The notes: a model not told the origin generated them from the sequence alone. A DNA stretch of 64,000 nt from Bartonella florencae (GCF_000312525.1 NZ_HE997452.1:166519-230518); one strand, 5' to 3'; counted from the stretch's first letter, positions 1 through 12,838 are shown. Program-made: numbers and translations.

Positions 1-28
1 TTATATAATCTTATGGAAAAAAGAGAGT

Positions 29-727
29 TTAATTTTCATCTTCTGTTGCAAAAAGCTTCCAATTTGGATCTGACGATAGGCTATTGCGCACAAAGGTCCA
101 AATATCTCTAATTTCTACAATCGCATCAGGATCACCATCTATCGGCTCTCCTTGCTCATTATAGGTTACGGAAATCATTTCACTGATAATACGCACAGTT
201 ACAAATTCGTCCTTGTTCTGTACTGCTGCTGCAACAAACTCAATTTTATTGATTCCAACAAAAGTAAACTGAATTCTTTCATTATTGTTTTCGCGTTTCT
301 CAATGGCAGCACAAAAGCTTTTAAAAACATCTTGAGAAAGCAATTTTTTTAGTTGTTCACGATCACCTTTAGCAAAAGCTGTGACAATCATTTCATAAGC
401 AACCCCTGCACCTTTTATAAAAAATTGAGGAGAAAAATGAAAATCAATTTTGCGAATCGCTCTTAAACCTTCATTTAATGCACTTCCTTCTGGCGAAATT
501 GCATCAATTTCGCTAAAATCATTTTTCTTCGAATTGCCCTTATGAGGGAACGAAACAATATTCTCTGTCGTTTCTGCCTCAGCTTGAGCTTGTTTTTTAG
601 AACAACGCGAATAAGGATCAAAGGGAGGTTTCTCAAAACCAATCCGTTTTCCTAATACATTACGGAGTTGCACAAAAACGATAACCATAATAACAAGAGC
701 TATGACAAGTATAATGTCAAATTCCAT
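29..727 (-). CDS. Tim44-like domain membrane-anchored protein
   Basis: The 232-residue protein starts with one hydrophobic segment (about residues 4-22) and then a charged linker. The C-terminal half (about 95-228) resembles the Tim44/TimA domain: predicted amphipathic helix, then alternating beta strands ending in a W-T-F-V-R pattern. Bacterial TimA proteins are inner-membrane relatives of the mitochondrial import motor subunit Tim44; their bacterial role is not settled. The gene is divergent from fxsA and secB. Placing a Tim44-like protein beside the export chaperone SecB fits an envelope or translocation role, but that is inference. The start ATG at 727 has a GGAG about 10 bases upstream. 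The family call rests on overall pattern rather than one diagnostic motif. Confidence 0.8.
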   Translation of the reverse strand: MEFDIILVIALVIMVIVFVQLRNVLGKRIGFEKPPFDPYSRCSKKQAQAEAETTENIVSFPHKGNSKKNDFSEIDAISPEGSALNEGLRAIRKIDFHFSPQFFIKGAGVAYEMIVTAFAKGDREQLKKLLSQDVFKSFCAAIEKRENNNERIQFTFVGINKIEFVAAAVQNKDEFVTVRIISEMISVTYNEQGEPIDGDPDAIVEIRDIWTFVRNSLSSDPNWKLFATEDEN

Positions 728-748
728 GGGTGCTGTTAATCTCCAAGC

Positions 749-776
749 CTAAAATGATCTGTAATAAACATTTTAG
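749..776. promoter_or_regulatory. 8-bp inverted repeat between timA-like gene and fxsA
   Basis: CTAAAATG (749-756) and CATTTTAG (769-776) are perfect inverted arms around a 12-base loop, 22 bases upstream of the Tim44-like start. It could be an operator or a weak hairpin in the leader. No T-run follows on either strand, so it is not a terminator. Confidence 0.3.
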
Positions 777-931
777 TCAATAGCATTTATCAATAAATAT
801 GTAAAATAAGGAATCTACTATTCAAATGTTTTTATAGCCTCTCTTTATTTTTATAGTTTCTATTCATTTACGTTGAAAAGAATAGCTCTTAATGATTTTT
901 TACTTTAAACTCTCCAAAGAGGAATTTTCAT

Positions 932-1438
932 GTGATAAAGTCTTACCCTATAAATCTTCGCTTTTTTGTCATTATCCTCCTCAGCGCTTTCTTGATAGAA
1001 ATTGCTGGTTTTATCTTTGTTGGCAAAGAAATTGGAATTCTAGCAACTTTGAGTTTGATTGTTCTCACAACAATAGCTGGGAGCCTTTTGTTGCGAATTC
1101 AAGGGGTTAGCCTTTTAAAAAATATACAACGTGAACTTATCCAAGGACGTAGATTAGAAAACAATAGTATAGATGATGTTTTCATCATGGGTGGCGCAAT
1201 TTTGCTTATTCTGCCTGGATTTGTAAGCGATATTTTGGGAATATTACTCCTTATTAAGCCACTGCGTTCTCTTATTTGGCATTTCTTCTCATCATTTAGA
1301 AACAAAATGGGCATTCATACTAAAAATAAAACCAATGCTCAAAAAGATTCTGAAAAAATAATTGACCTTAAAGCAGAAGACTACAAAGTTTATGATACTA
1401 CAGAATCCCCATGGCGTAAAAATGATGATAATCATTGA
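932..1438 (+). CDS. fxsA: FxsA family membrane protein
   Basis: The 168-residue protein has hydrophobic segments at about 8-27, 31-51 and 83-108 and a charged hydrophilic tail after residue 120. The G-x-x-L-L-R-x-Q-G region and the conserved L-P-G-F-x-S-D-x-x-G motif near residue 93 are typical of FxsA. In E. coli FxsA relieves exclusion of phage T7 by the F plasmid; its normal cellular role is unknown. The start is a GTG at 932 with AGAGGA eight bases upstream. The overlapping ATG at 930 runs straight into a stop, so GTG is the only sensible start. It lies 145 bases upstream of secB on the same strand, a pairing common in Rhizobiales. Confidence 0.88.
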   Translation: MIKSYPINLRFFVIILLSAFLIEIAGFIFVGKEIGILATLSLIVLTTIAGSLLLRIQGVSLLKNIQRELIQGRRLENNSIDDVFIMGGAILLILPGFVSDILGILLLIKPLRSLIWHFFSSFRNKMGIHTKNKTNAQKDSEKIIDLKAEDYKVYDTTESPWRKNDDNH

Positions 1439-1494
1439 AACGCTAAAAAATTCTGTAATGAACTAAAAAAATCAGCAAGACAAGAAGAGCGTTT

Positions 1495-1512
1495 CTTGCA
1501 ACCTTTTGCAAG
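1495..1512. promoter_or_regulatory. Perfect 7-bp palindrome upstream of secB
   Basis: CTTGCAA (1495-1501) and TTGCAAG (1506-1512) are separated by CCTT. The element lies about 70 bases before the secB start and is not followed by a T-run, so it could be an operator or a leader hairpin. No regulator can be named from the sequence. Confidence 0.3.
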
Positions 1513-1583
1513 GCATGATAACCAGCTTGATCTTTAGATCTAGATAGAAATATATACATCATTATAATGAGAAGGTTTGTACT

Positions 1584-2066
1584 ATGGCCGAAAGTGAAAT
1601 AAACAACAGTGGTGGAGAGCCCGTTTTTGCTGTATTAACTCAATATTTAAAAGATTTCTCATTCGAGAATCCGAGCGCTCCTCGTTCACTGCGTCCGCGT
1701 GAAAAAGCACCACAAATCGATATCAATATTAATGTCAATGCGAATCCAGTTGGTGATGACAATTATGATGTCGTTTTGTCCCTCTCCGTAAAAGCAGCTG
1801 ATGATGCTGAAACATTGTTTCATGTAGAGCTCATTTATGGCGGTGTTTTCCATATTAAAAACATTCCACAAGAGCATGTTATGCCTCTTGTTTTTATTGA
1901 ATGTCCTCGTCTTTTGTTTCCATTTGCGCGACAAATCATATCTGATGCTACCCAAAATGGTGGTTTTCCGCCTTTGTGGCTTGACCCGATTGATTTTGCA
2001 GCATTGTTTCAAAAACGTCTTGCTGAAGAACAAAAAGACAATCAGAGCCAAACGCAACCTTCTTAA
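1584..2066 (+). CDS. secB: Protein-export chaperone SecB
   Basis: This is the cytosolic homotetrameric chaperone that keeps secretory preproteins unfolded and hands them to SecA. The length (160 residues) fits alphaproteobacterial SecB. The core is recognisable: I-D-I-N-I-N-V in the first strand, [11 protein letters not shown], and the conserved C-P-x-L-L-F-P-F-A-R-x-x-I-x-x-x-T-x-x-G-G-F-P-P-L-x-L-x-P-I-D-F stretch in the second half. The start ATG at 1584 has GAGAAGG about eight bases upstream. It is followed immediately by a bidirectional terminator shared with convergent maeB. Confidence 0.97.
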   Translation: MAESEINNSGGEPVFAVLTQYLKDFSFENPSAPRSLRPREKAPQIDININVNANPVGDDNYDVVLSLSVKAADDAETLFHVELIYGGVFHIKNIPQEHVMPLVFIECPRLLFPFARQIISDATQNGGFPPLWLDPIDFAALFQKRLAEEQKDNQSQTQPS

Positions 2067-2084
2067 AAGTTTGTTTTTTATTAC

Positions 2085-2120
2085 AAAAAAGGCCCTGAAA
2101 TATCAGTGGCCTTTATTTTT
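2085..2120. terminator. Bidirectional terminator between secB and maeB
   Basis: GGCC-CTGA (2091-2098) pairs with TCAG-T-GGCC (2103-2111) around a short AATA loop, with one bulged T. A-rich and T-rich flanks on both sides give a U-tract in each direction. It sits exactly between the convergent stops of secB (2066) and maeB (2120). Confidence 0.75.
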
Positions 2121-4471
2121 TACAATTTTTTCGCATGGTAAGCCGCAAGCATTGCAATATTGACAACATCGGTGTCATTTCCACTAAATGGAACAATTTG
2201 AACAGATTTTTCTAATCCAATCAAAATAGGTCCAATAATGGTCGCCTCACCAAGCTCTTGCAACATTTTGTTCGCAATAGAAGAGGCATGAAATCCAGGC
2301 ATTATTAAAATATTCGCTGGTTTCGTTAATCCCATAAAGGGATATTGCTGCATCAATTTTAAATTGAGCGCCACATCAGCACTCATTTCTCCATCAAATT
2401 CAAAGTCAACTCGACGTTCATGCAAAATATTAATAGCATCCTGAATATGCTGCGTAACTTTTCCTTTCATGTAACCAAAAGTAGAAAATGCTACAAAAGC
2501 AACTCTTGACTGATATCCAAACCCATGAACAAAAGACGCTGTTTGTTCCGCTATATCAGCAAGTTCTTCAGCGTTAGGATCTTCATAAACAGCAGTATCC
2601 GCAATAAATACAGTTCGCCCACGGCAAATAGCCATTGAGATACCAATCAACCGTTCTTTTGGTTTTTCATCAATCACTCGACGTATATCAATCAGCGCTG
2701 TTTCATAATTGCGTGTTACCCCTGTAACCATGGCATCAGCATCGCCTAGTGCGACCATACAAGCAGCAAAATAATTGCGGTCATTATTGATACGACGGTG
2801 ACAATCACGCAACAACCAACCTTGGCGTTGCATTTTCGTATAAAGATAATTCGCATAAGCATCCGTGCGACAGGAAAGCTTAGCGTTCATGATAGAAATA
2901 CCTTCACGCTCAAGGTCAATACCAGCAACAGCAGCAGTTTCTTTCACTTGTTCTTCACGACCAATCAAAATCACTTTTCCTAGTTTTTGATGAACATAGG
3001 AAACAGCAGCCCGCATGATCGGCTCTTCTTCACCTTCTGCAAAAACGATTTGTTTTGGGGCTTGACGAACATGATTATAAACGCCACGCATCATGGAAGA
3101 AGTTGGATCACGTCTTGCATTCAAATCACGCTCATAAGCTTCTAAATCATCAATGTGCTTCTGGGCAACACCGCTTTCCATTGCTGCTTTTGCCACCGCC
3201 ATTGAAACAACTGTAAACAAACGTGGATCAAAAGGAACAGGGATGATATAATTTGGCCCAAATTTTAATCGCTTTCCACGGTAGGCTTCTGCAACACTGT
3301 CAGGCACTTCCTCATGCGCCAAACGAGCAAGAGCCTTTGCAGCAGCAATCTTCATATCCTCATTGATAACCGTTGCACGAACATCAAGTGCACCACGAAA
3401 AATATAAGGAAAACAAAGAACATTGTTAATCTGATTTGGATAATCCGAGCGACCTGTTGCCACAATGGCATCACTACGTACTTGCATAACCTCTTCTGGG
3501 GTAATTTCTGGATCGGGATTAGCCATAGCAAAAATGATCGGCCGTGGTGCCATGGACTTTACCATCTCAGGGGTAATTGCACCTTTAGCAGAAACCCCAA
3601 AAAACATGTCAGCGCCTTCCATTGCTTCAGCAAGTGTACGTTTATCCGTTCGAACAGCATGGGCAGACTTCCACTGATTCATTCCCTCTTTACGCCCTTC
3701 ATAGACAACACCCTTTGTATCACAAAGGATAATATTTTCAGATCGAAATCCCATCGCCTTAATCAGTTCAATACAAGCAATACCGGCAGAACCAGCACCA
3801 TTACAGACTAACCGCGTATTTTGCATATCACGCCCTGTTAGCTTCAAAGCATTGAGCGCACCAGCAGCGACAATAATTGCTGTACCATGTTGATCATCAT
3901 GAAAAACAGGAATCTTCATTACCTCGCGTAAGCGGCTCTCAATCATAAAACACTCTGGTGCTTTAATATCTTCAAGATTGATGCCACCAAAAGAAGGTTC
4001 CAAATGACGCACAAGATTGATAAAAGTTTCTGGATCGTTTGTATCAATTTCTAGATCAATGGAATCAATATCGGCAAAGCGTTTAAAAAGCACTGCTTTG
4101 CCTTCCATCACTGGCTTAGATGCAAGAGCACCTAAATTGCCTAAACCCAAAATAGCTGTTCCATTTGAGATAACCGCAACAAGATTGCCCTTTGCTGTGT
4201 AATCATAAGCACAGGCTGGATTTTGAGCAATGGCTTTAACCGGAACAGCAACACCTGGTGAATAAGCAAGTGCTAAATCATGCTGTGTTGCCATAGACTT
4301 AGTTGCAACAATTTCAAGCTTTCCAGGCCGACCACGACTATGAAAATCAAGGGCTTCTCGCTCACTAGCGTTATAAATCGTTTGAGATGTCTTTTGATCT
4401 TGCTCACTTTTTTTCATATCACTCAATCTTCTCCACAAACCTTGCAAATTCTGCTCTATAATGTGTGTCAT
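2120..4471 (-). CDS. maeB: NADP-dependent malic enzyme with phosphotransacetylase-like domain
   Basis: MaeB decarboxylates malate oxidatively to pyruvate with NADP reduction in the cytosol. At up to 783 residues it is the long hybrid form. Roughly residues 20-450 are the malic enzyme domain, with the substrate-side A-Y-S-P-G-V-A motif, H-D-D-Q-H-G-T and the nucleotide-binding G-A-G-S-A-G. From about 470 on it carries a phosphotransacetylase-like domain, which in this family is generally regulatory rather than catalytic. Two starts are possible: ATG at 4471, with no good ribosome site, and ATG at 4417 (M-K-K-S-E-Q), which has a GAG-containing site. I favour 4417 slightly. The gene is divergent from mutS. 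Confidence 0.93.
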   Translation of the reverse strand: MTHIIEQNLQGLWRRLSDMKKSEQDQKTSQTIYNASEREALDFHSRGRPGKLEIVATKSMATQHDLALAYSPGVAVPVKAIAQNPACAYDYTAKGNLVAVISNGTAILGLGNLGALASKPVMEGKAVLFKRFADIDSIDLEIDTNDPETFINLVRHLEPSFGGINLEDIKAPECFMIESRLREVMKIPVFHDDQHGTAIIVAAGALNALKLTGRDMQNTRLVCNGAGSAGIACIELIKAMGFRSENIILCDTKGVVYEGRKEGMNQWKSAHAVRTDKRTLAEAMEGADMFFGVSAKGAITPEMVKSMAPRPIIFAMANPDPEITPEEVMQVRSDAIVATGRSDYPNQINNVLCFPYIFRGALDVRATVINEDMKIAAAKALARLAHEEVPDSVAEAYRGKRLKFGPNYIIPVPFDPRLFTVVSMAVAKAAMESGVAQKHIDDLEAYERDLNARRDPTSSMMRGVYNHVRQAPKQIVFAEGEEEPIMRAAVSYVHQKLGKVILIGREEQVKETAAVAGIDLEREGISIMNAKLSCRTDAYANYLYTKMQRQGWLLRDCHRRINNDRNYFAACMVALGDADAMVTGVTRNYETALIDIRRVIDEKPKERLIGISMAICRGRTVFIADTAVYEDPNAEELADIAEQTASFVHGFGYQSRVAFVAFSTFGYMKGKVTQHIQDAINILHERRVDFEFDGEMSADVALNLKLMQQYPFMGLTKPANILIMPGFHASSIANKMLQELGEATIIGPILIGLEKSVQIVPFSGNDTDVVNIAMLAAYHAKKL

Positions 4472-4501
4472 TATCCAATTTTAAAATTTGCTTCACATGC
4501 T

Positions 4502-4520
4502 AGAAATCGCTATGATTTCT
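4502..4520. promoter_or_regulatory. Inverted repeat in the maeB-mutS divergent promoter region
   Basis: AGAAATC (4502-4508) and GATTTCT (4514-4520) flank a 5-base loop, 31 bases from the longer maeB start. It may be an operator serving either gene; no regulator can be assigned. Confidence 0.28.
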
Positions 4521-4627
4521 CTTACAAATACGATTATGCATTTTAATTCAGAGATAATGAAGATAAGCCTTGAAGTAAACAAAAAAGGATATCAAAGCTT
4601 CACTTGAGAGAGACAGGCACACAAAAC

Positions 4628-7372
4628 ATGGAGAAGAAAATAAACCATAAAAATAATTTAATTCCACAGCCCGCTCCCTCATCTGCTTCTCATCAACAAC
4701 GTCTCACACCTATGATGGAGCAATATATAGAAATCAAGGCAGTCAATAATGATTCCCTGCTTTTTTATCGTATGGGTGATTTCTATGAACTCTTTTTTAA
4801 TGATGCGGTTGAAGCTTCTCAAGCTTTAGGAATTACACTCACAACACGTGGAAAACATTTGGGTGAAGATATTCCTATGTGTGGTGTTCCTGTTCATGCT
4901 GCTGATGATTATTTGCAAAAACTCATTGCTCGCGGATACCGCGTTGCTGTTTGTGAACAAACAGAAGATCCTGCAGAAGCAAAAAAACGTGGATCAAAAT
5001 CGGTTGTTCGCCGTGATGTCGTCCGCCTTGTAACACCTGGAACCATAACCGAAGAAAAGCTCCTTGATCCAACGCGTGCGAATTATCTGATGACACTTGC
5101 CCGCATCAAAACTCATGAGGGAGAAGATTTTGCGCTTTCTTGGATTGATATCTCAACAGGCATCTTCCGTGTAACCGAAAGCCGTCATGAAAAACTTTTG
5201 GCAGACATTATGCGCGTAGACCCACAAGAAATCATTGTGGCTGATTCTTTTTTTCATGATAAATCCCACAAGGCACTTTTTCATGTGCTGGATCGCATCA
5301 TTTCTCCTCAACCTGCTAGTCTCTTTGATGCAGTTACCGCTGAACGCGATATTTGCAGTTATTTTAAACTCTCAACCCTTGAAGGTGTTGCCGATTATTC
5401 GCGTCCAGAACTTTCTGCAATTGCTGCTGCTATTCGTTATATCGAAAAAACACAAATCACACATCGTCCTCCTCTCATGCGTCCTGAGCGCCAAAATGAA
5501 AGTGCTACCCTTTTCATTGATGCTGCAACCAGACTCAGTCTTGAATTGGTTCGAACCACATCAGGACAACGAGATGGAAGCTTATTAAAAGCCATTGATC
5601 GCACTGTCACGGGAGGAGGATCACGTCTTCTTGTTGATCGCCTTATTGCTCCTCTTACCACGCCTTCGGCTATTGAACATCGTCTCAATTCGGTTGCCTT
5701 TTTTTTACGAAACACCTCCCTTGCAGAAGCCATAAAGCTTATTTTAAAAGGGGGACCAGATATGCCGCGCGCAGTTTCACGTTTGGCACTTGGACGAGGT
5801 GGTCCTCGTGATATGGCAGCAATCCAGCGCGGCTTTGAAATTATTCGTGAGATTCACCAGCTTCTTAACAATGAATTGCTTCCTCAAGAAATAAGTGACG
5901 TACAACAGGTTTTCTCACATCTCCCTACTGCTTTACATTGTCATTTAGAAAAAGCATTAGCGGATGATCTTCCATTGCTTAAACGTGATGGCGGTTTCAT
6001 TCGCCCGCAATATCATAAAGAGCTCGATGAAATGCGTGCTTTACGCGATGAATCTCGCCGTGTTATTTTGGAACTTCAAGCGCAATATGCCCAAGAAACA
6101 GATATTAAGACTCTTAAAATCAAGCATAATAATATTCTAGGCTACTTCATTGAAGTAACCAATATACAAGCATCTGCACTTACCAATAGCCCGCAAGCCA
6201 AAGCACGTTTTATTCATCGCCAAACAATGGCAAGTGCTATGCGCTTTACCACAACAGAACTTGCCGACCTTGAAAGCCGTATTGCCCATGCCGCTAACCA
6301 CGCTATGACACTTGAGCTAGAAATTTTTGATACTCTTGTGCATGAAATTACTGAACAGGTTGATTTCATTCATAACGCTGCTGAAGCACTTGCTATTTTG
6401 GATGTATCGGTTGCATTGGCGCATCTGGCTGAAGAACAAGGATATTGTCGTCCTAAAATTGATCATTCTCTTACCTTTCATATCACCGCGGGGCGCCATC
6501 CTGTCGTAGAGCAAGCGCTTCGTAAACAAGCAGCAGAGCCTTTTGTTGCCAATAACTGTGATCTATCCGTACAAGATAATCATCAATATGCGGCAATCTG
6601 GCTGTTGACAGGCCCCAATATGGGAGGAAAATCTACTTTTTTACGGCAAAATGCTCTCATTGCTATTATGGCGCAAATGGGTTCCTTCGTTCCAGCGGCT
6701 TCAGCACATGTCGGCGTTGTTGATCGCTTATTTAGTCGTGTTGGTGCTTCTGATGATCTTGCACGAGGACGCTCAACTTTTATGATGGAAATGGTTGAAA
6801 CAGCAACGATTCTTAATCATGCTAGTCACAAGTCCCTTGTGATTCTTGATGAAATTGGACGGGGAACATCAACCTTTGATGGCCTTTCCATTGCTTGGGC
6901 TGCCGTTGAATATCTTCATGAAGTTAATCACTGTCGTGCTATTCTTGCCACGCATTTTCATGAAATGACAGCCCTGACCGAAAAGCTTGAACGCCTTCAT
7001 AATGTTACAATGAAAGTTAAAAATTGGGATGGTGAGGTGGTTTTTCTTCATGAAGTAACACCAGGCGCCGCAGATCGGTCCTATGGCGTACAAGTTGCAA
7101 AGCTTGCCGGTCTTCCACCAGCCGTTATTACCCGTGCTACAAATGTGCTACATCAATTAGAACAGGGTGAAATGGCTGGAAAAGGACATAAACTCATTGA
7201 TGATTTGCCACTCTTTTCCCTTAAAGCAGCATCTCCTGCAAATGAAAAAATACAAAAACATTGTGCGCTTCATGAAGCTTTAAAAAATATCCATCCTGAT
7301 GAACTTTCTCCTAAGCAAGCTTTAGAAGCACTTTATCACCTTAAACAATTGGAAAAAAATAATCCTTTATAA
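4628..7372 (+). CDS. mutS: DNA mismatch repair protein MutS
   Basis: MutS recognises mismatches and small loops and starts methyl-independent or MutL-dependent repair. With the ATG at 4628 it has 914 residues. The mismatch-reading motif F-Y-E is at residues 52-54 in the context G-D-F-Y-E-L-F. The ABC-type ATPase domain carries Walker [10 protein letters not shown] at about 662-670, Walker [16 protein letters not shown], and the H-loop T-H-F-H-E. The open frame extends 8 codons upstream to a TTG at 4604, but ATG at 4628 is the more usual start; neither has an ideal ribosome site. The gene is complete, so loss of mismatch repair is not indicated. Confidence 0.97.
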   Translation: MEKKINHKNNLIPQPAPSSASHQQRLTPMMEQYIEIKAVNNDSLLFYRMGDFYELFFNDAVEASQALGITLTTRGKHLGEDIPMCGVPVHAADDYLQKLIARGYRVAVCEQTEDPAEAKKRGSKSVVRRDVVRLVTPGTITEEKLLDPTRANYLMTLARIKTHEGEDFALSWIDISTGIFRVTESRHEKLLADIMRVDPQEIIVADSFFHDKSHKALFHVLDRIISPQPASLFDAVTAERDICSYFKLSTLEGVADYSRPELSAIAAAIRYIEKTQITHRPPLMRPERQNESATLFIDAATRLSLELVRTTSGQRDGSLLKAIDRTVTGGGSRLLVDRLIAPLTTPSAIEHRLNSVAFFLRNTSLAEAIKLILKGGPDMPRAVSRLALGRGGPRDMAAIQRGFEIIREIHQLLNNELLPQEISDVQQVFSHLPTALHCHLEKALADDLPLLKRDGGFIRPQYHKELDEMRALRDESRRVILELQAQYAQETDIKTLKIKHNNILGYFIEVTNIQASALTNSPQAKARFIHRQTMASAMRFTTTELADLESRIAHAANHAMTLELEIFDTLVHEITEQVDFIHNAAEALAILDVSVALAHLAEEQGYCRPKIDHSLTFHITAGRHPVVEQALRKQAAEPFVANNCDLSVQDNHQYAAIWLLTGPNMGGKSTFLRQNALIAIMAQMGSFVPAASAHVGVVDRLFSRVGASDDLARGRSTFMMEMVETATILNHASHKSLVILDEIGRGTSTFDGLSIAWAAVEYLHEVNHCRAILATHFHEMTALTEKLERLHNVTMKVKNWDGEVVFLHEVTPGAADRSYGVQVAKLAGLPPAVITRATNVLHQLEQGEMAGKGHKLIDDLPLFSLKAASPANEKIQKHCALHEALKNIHPDELSPKQALEALYHLKQLEKNNPL

Positions 7373-7700
7373 TAAATCAAATAATGTTTTTATGCATATT
7401 AGATTTTACGCTTATATTGTCATCGCTTTCATGCAAAATCTGTTAAGAAACCTTACATGGATACAAATACAGTGAGTGCATAAAATTTTTCTAAACCCAA
7501 TTGTTTCTTTTCCTATAAAAAAATTCGTGGCACCCAAAAATCATAGCACTTGTTTTTATTTCTCTGGCAAAATCTTATGTATTCTGGTTTAAAATATTTT
7601 TCCAGAGCATATCAATTTATCAGCTTGGAATAGTATGAAAAACACTTACCAAATCTTTCATAACTCTGTTCATTTTCCATAAACCGGATTTTTTACATAA
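7373..7700. other. 328-bp intergenic gap, mutS / ilvD (convergent)
   Basis: AT-rich sequence between the convergent mutS and ilvD stops. I find no coding frame, RNA gene or convincing hairpin with a T-run. It looks like decayed or neutral spacer. Confidence 0.6.
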
Positions 7701-9539
7701 TCATATGCTACGGACTGCCCCCTTTGAAGCAGAAGTTGTCATTGCTGCATAGGCTTTGAGAGCTTTCGAGACTTTACGCTCACGCTTCTCATCTGGTTGC
7801 CAAGCTGTTTTTCCTTTTGCTTCCATTTTGGCGCGACGCTGCATCAACTCAATATCATCAACCAACATATGAATGGTGCGATTAGGAATATCAATTTCTA
7901 TGATATCGCCCTCTTCTACCAAAGCAATCGCTCCCCCTTCAGCAGCCTCTGGAGAAATATGTCCGATCGAGAGCCCAGAACTCCCTCCTGAAAAACGACC
8001 ATCCGTTATAAGCGCACAGACTTTCCCTAATCCTTTGGATTTAAGATAACTGGTTGGATAGAGCATTTCTTGCATCCCAGGCCCACCGCGTGGACCTTCA
8101 TAACGAATTAAAACAATATCACCTGATTTAATTTTATCATTTAAAATTGCTGAAACCGCAGAATCTTGGCTTTCAAAAATTCTTGCTGTGCCTTTAAAAG
8201 TTAAAATGGATGGGTCAACACCTGCTGTTTTTACAATACAGCCATCTTTTGCAAGATTCCCATAAAGAACAGCCAATCCTCCATCTTGCGAATAAGCATG
8301 TTTCCTCTCACGAATCACTCCGTTTTCACGATCAAGATCAAGAGTTTCATAGCGACAAAATTGACTAAAGGCTGTTTGTGTTGGAATACCACCAGGCGCT
8401 GCGCGATAAAATTCATGAACCGCTGGTTCATGTGTCTGTTTCACATCCCAATGACAAAGCGCTTCTTTCATCGTTTTTGCATGGACCGTATAAACAGAAG
8501 TATCAATGAGTCCGGCCGCATCCAATTCGCCCAAAAGCCCCATAACGCCCCCAGCACGATGAACATCTTCCATATGCACATTTGCAATAGAAGGTGCAAC
8601 CTTACATAAAACAGGAACACGACGCGAAAGGCGATCAATATCCGTCATGGTAAAATCCACCTCACCTTCTTGCGCCGCTGCTAAAAGATGTAGAACAGTA
8701 TTGGTTGATCCCCCCATAGCAATATCCACAGTCATGGCATTTTCAAAAGCCTTGCGTGAAGCAATCGAGCGCGGCAAAATTGTCGCATCTTTTTGTTCAT
8801 AATAACGCTTGACCAATGCAACAATTTGTCGTCCAGCCTCTTCAAAAAGCATCTGACGATCTCTATGCGTTGCTAATACTGACCCATTGCCCGGAAGAGA
8901 AAGTCCTAACGCTTCGGTCAAACAATTCATAGAATTAGCCGTAAACATTCCTGAACAAGAACCACATGTAGGACAAGCAGAACGCTCCATTTCAGCAACT
9001 TCTTCTTCTGAATTATATTCCGAAGCTGCAGCAACCATGGCATCGACAAGATCAACAGTAAGATCCTGACCTTTCCATTTAATTTTACCTGCTTCCATAG
9101 GACCGCCTGAAACAAAGATTGTTGGAATATTCAAGCGTAAGGACGCCATTAACATACCAGGCGTAATTTTGTCACAATTGGAAATGCAAACAATTGCATC
9201 AGCACAATGTGCATTGACCATATATTCAACAGAATCAGCAATGATTTCACGCGAAGGTAAAGAATAAAGCATTCCATCATGCCCCATAGCAATTCCATCA
9301 TCTACAGCAATGGTATTAAACTCTTTCGCAACACCGCCAGCAATTGCTATCTGTTGTGCGACCAATTGTCCAAGATCTTTTAAGTGAACATGCCCTGGCA
9401 CAAATTGGGTAAAAGAATTCGCAATGGCAATAATAGGTTTACCAAAATCAGTCTCTTTCATCCCTGTTGCACGCCAAAGACCACGCGCCCCTGCCATATT
9501 GCGTCCATGCGTCGATATTCTTGAACGGTAAGAAGGCAT
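7701..9539 (-). CDS. ilvD: Dihydroxy-acid dehydratase
   Basis: IlvD dehydrates dihydroxy-acids in isoleucine and valine synthesis (third common step, feeding branched-chain transaminase and also pantothenate). At 612 residues it has the family's usual length. Iron-sulfur ligands are visible: Cys122 in [10 protein letters not shown] and Cys189/192/195 in [11 protein letters not shown]. The C-terminal G-R-F-S-G-G-S-S-G motif is also present. The start ATG at 9539 has GAGGGG about 8 bases upstream. It stands alone, with a non-coding gap on each side. Confidence 0.97.
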   Translation of the reverse strand: MPSYRSRISTHGRNMAGARGLWRATGMKETDFGKPIIAIANSFTQFVPGHVHLKDLGQLVAQQIAIAGGVAKEFNTIAVDDGIAMGHDGMLYSLPSREIIADSVEYMVNAHCADAIVCISNCDKITPGMLMASLRLNIPTIFVSGGPMEAGKIKWKGQDLTVDLVDAMVAAASEYNSEEEVAEMERSACPTCGSCSGMFTANSMNCLTEALGLSLPGNGSVLATHRDRQMLFEEAGRQIVALVKRYYEQKDATILPRSIASRKAFENAMTVDIAMGGSTNTVLHLLAAAQEGEVDFTMTDIDRLSRRVPVLCKVAPSIANVHMEDVHRAGGVMGLLGELDAAGLIDTSVYTVHAKTMKEALCHWDVKQTHEPAVHEFYRAAPGGIPTQTAFSQFCRYETLDLDRENGVIRERKHAYSQDGGLAVLYGNLAKDGCIVKTAGVDPSILTFKGTARIFESQDSAVSAILNDKIKSGDIVLIRYEGPRGGPGMQEMLYPTSYLKSKGLGKVCALITDGRFSGGSSGLSIGHISPEAAEGGAIALVEEGDIIEIDIPNRTIHMLVDDIELMQRRAKMEAKGKTAWQPDEKRERKVSKALKAYAAMTTSASKGAVRSI

Positions 9540-10049
9540 TATTTTTTCCCCTCAAATAATTCCAATTTCTCTGTTGTGCTGCAATATACTCTTAAAAACA
9601 AGAGTTCTCCTGTGATAAATAAAAAAAGCCTCTTATTGAAACATTTAAATCACAAATTTGAGAACCAATGCATAAGCCTTCTTCGATAGCTATTGTTTAT
9701 CATTCAAATACAAGTTTCTTCAAAAAACGATCACGAAGGCTTTTAAAAACCTATAACAGCTATCTTTTAGCTGCATAAAAATCTTTAAATTTAAACAACA
9801 AAGGTGAGAACAAATGTTCCCTTTTTTATAAAGAGATTTGCTCAATCACCCAATATTAACAATCTACTCTTGCACTTTTATGACAAGAAAATCCCAATGA
9901 ATATTAATGCATAGCCAATAAGTGTAACCAGACTGATTATGGAATTGTTGAAAATATGAAGAAACATTCCTACAGATTAAGAGGGCATTTCTTAACACAG
10001 TATATAAGTTTTTTAAGATCACTATTCTCTTAAAAAATATTGATCTTTG
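9540..10049. other. 510-bp intergenic region between ilvD and tRNA-Ala
   Basis: There is no believable protein gene here. It holds the ilvD leader with a small hairpin, ACTCTT (9588-9593) and AAGAGT (9600-9605), and a possible plus-strand RNA unit (separate entry at 9674-9827). A minus-strand open frame at 9864-10094 runs into the tRNA gene and is spurious. Confidence 0.55.
9674..9827 (+). ncRNA. Candidate plus-strand small RNA ending in a terminator-like hairpin
   Basis: Three inverted repeats occur in series. AAGCCTTC (9674-9681) pairs perfectly with GAAGGCTT (9735-9742). CAGCTA (9757-9762) pairs with TAGCTG (9768-9773). GAACA (9808-9812) pairs with TGTTC (9815-9819), followed closely by six T (9822-9827). 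No plus-strand gene lies upstream that would need this terminator. No good promoter was found, so this is a weak candidate. Confidence 0.3.
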
Positions 10050-10125
<76 letters not shown>

Positions 10126-10137
10126 ACAATAAAAACA

Positions 10138-10165
10138 GCTATATCTTTAAGGAAGGTAGTAACAA
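10138..10165 (-). promoter_or_regulatory. Candidate promoter of tRNA-Ala
   Basis: On the minus strand TTGTTA (10165-10160), a 16-base spacer and TATAGC (10143-10138) resemble a sigma-70 promoter, 12 bases before the mature 5' end. It overlaps a TTAAGG/CCTTAA inverted repeat (10147-10152 and 10166-10171). Confidence 0.4.
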
Positions 10166-10259
10166 CCTTAATAAAAGCCTTCTAGAATGATCAAAATCGA
10201 AGATCAAGAAGAATCTTGCATCCCCATTAAAAGAATAGCCTTACAACTCTCCTGAATTT

Positions 10260-10640
10260 TTAAGAATCATCATCGTTAGAAACACCACCTCCGAGAATAT
10301 CGGCAACATCATCATCCTCATCATCCTCATCGTGAGACAAAAAGGTGTCATCATCATCACCAAGATCAACATCACCATCCTCTAAATCAGGAAGATCATC
10401 ATCTTTAGAATCGTCACCATCTTCTTCAAGAAGCATAAAAGCAGATTTCTCAAGCGCTGTATCAAGCTCTTCAGTATCAACATCCTCTTCATTATTTGCT
10501 TCAGCTGCCGCAACCTCAAAATAAGAACGCGGATAAGAAATCCCTGTGTAAGGCGATACGATAGGGTCGCGGTTAAGATCGTAAAATTTCTTTCCCGTTT
10601 CTGGATCAACACGCTTAGTTCCAAGATCCTGTTTTGCCAT
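10260..10640 (-). CDS. TIGR02300 family protein with acidic tail
   Basis: The 126-residue protein begins with the conserved TIGR02300 block: M-A-K-x-D-L-G-T-K-R, then C-terminal to that K-F-Y-D-L-N-R-D-P-I-V-S-P-Y-T-G. After residue 55 it becomes extremely acidic and repetitive (runs of Asp and Glu), ending G-G-G-V-S-N-D-D-D-S. The family is restricted to Alphaproteobacteria, and its function is unknown. The N-terminal block looks like a zinc-ribbon remnant without its cysteines. It is divergent from aroA with 188 bases between; the AAAGAGG ribosome site lies 7 bases or more upstream of ATG 10640. Confidence 0.88.
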   Translation of the reverse strand: MAKQDLGTKRVDPETGKKFYDLNRDPIVSPYTGISYPRSYFEVAAAEANNEEDVDTEELDTALEKSAFMLLEEDGDDSKDDDLPDLEDGDVDLGDDDDTFLSHDEDDEDDDVADILGGGVSNDDDS

Positions 10641-10792
10641 GAATCATGCCTCTTTTGGTTAACTATAATTTTGTTAAAAAATAAATTTTATGGTGCTTAA
10701 TCAAAAAATAAGGTCTTTGTCAAAGATAAATACATCATTTCACATTGATTTCCTCATGACGCCCTTAAAAGCATATGCTAAAGAAAACTTAA

Positions 10793-12801
<2,009 letters not shown>

Positions 12802-12838
12802 AACCGTTAAGGTGATTTCCGGCCGTGCGCTAATTTTT

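Noticed and set aside
5437-5733. Antisense frames inside mutS and other long genes
   Set aside because: They lie wholly inside well-identified coding genes, have biased composition and no ribosome sites.
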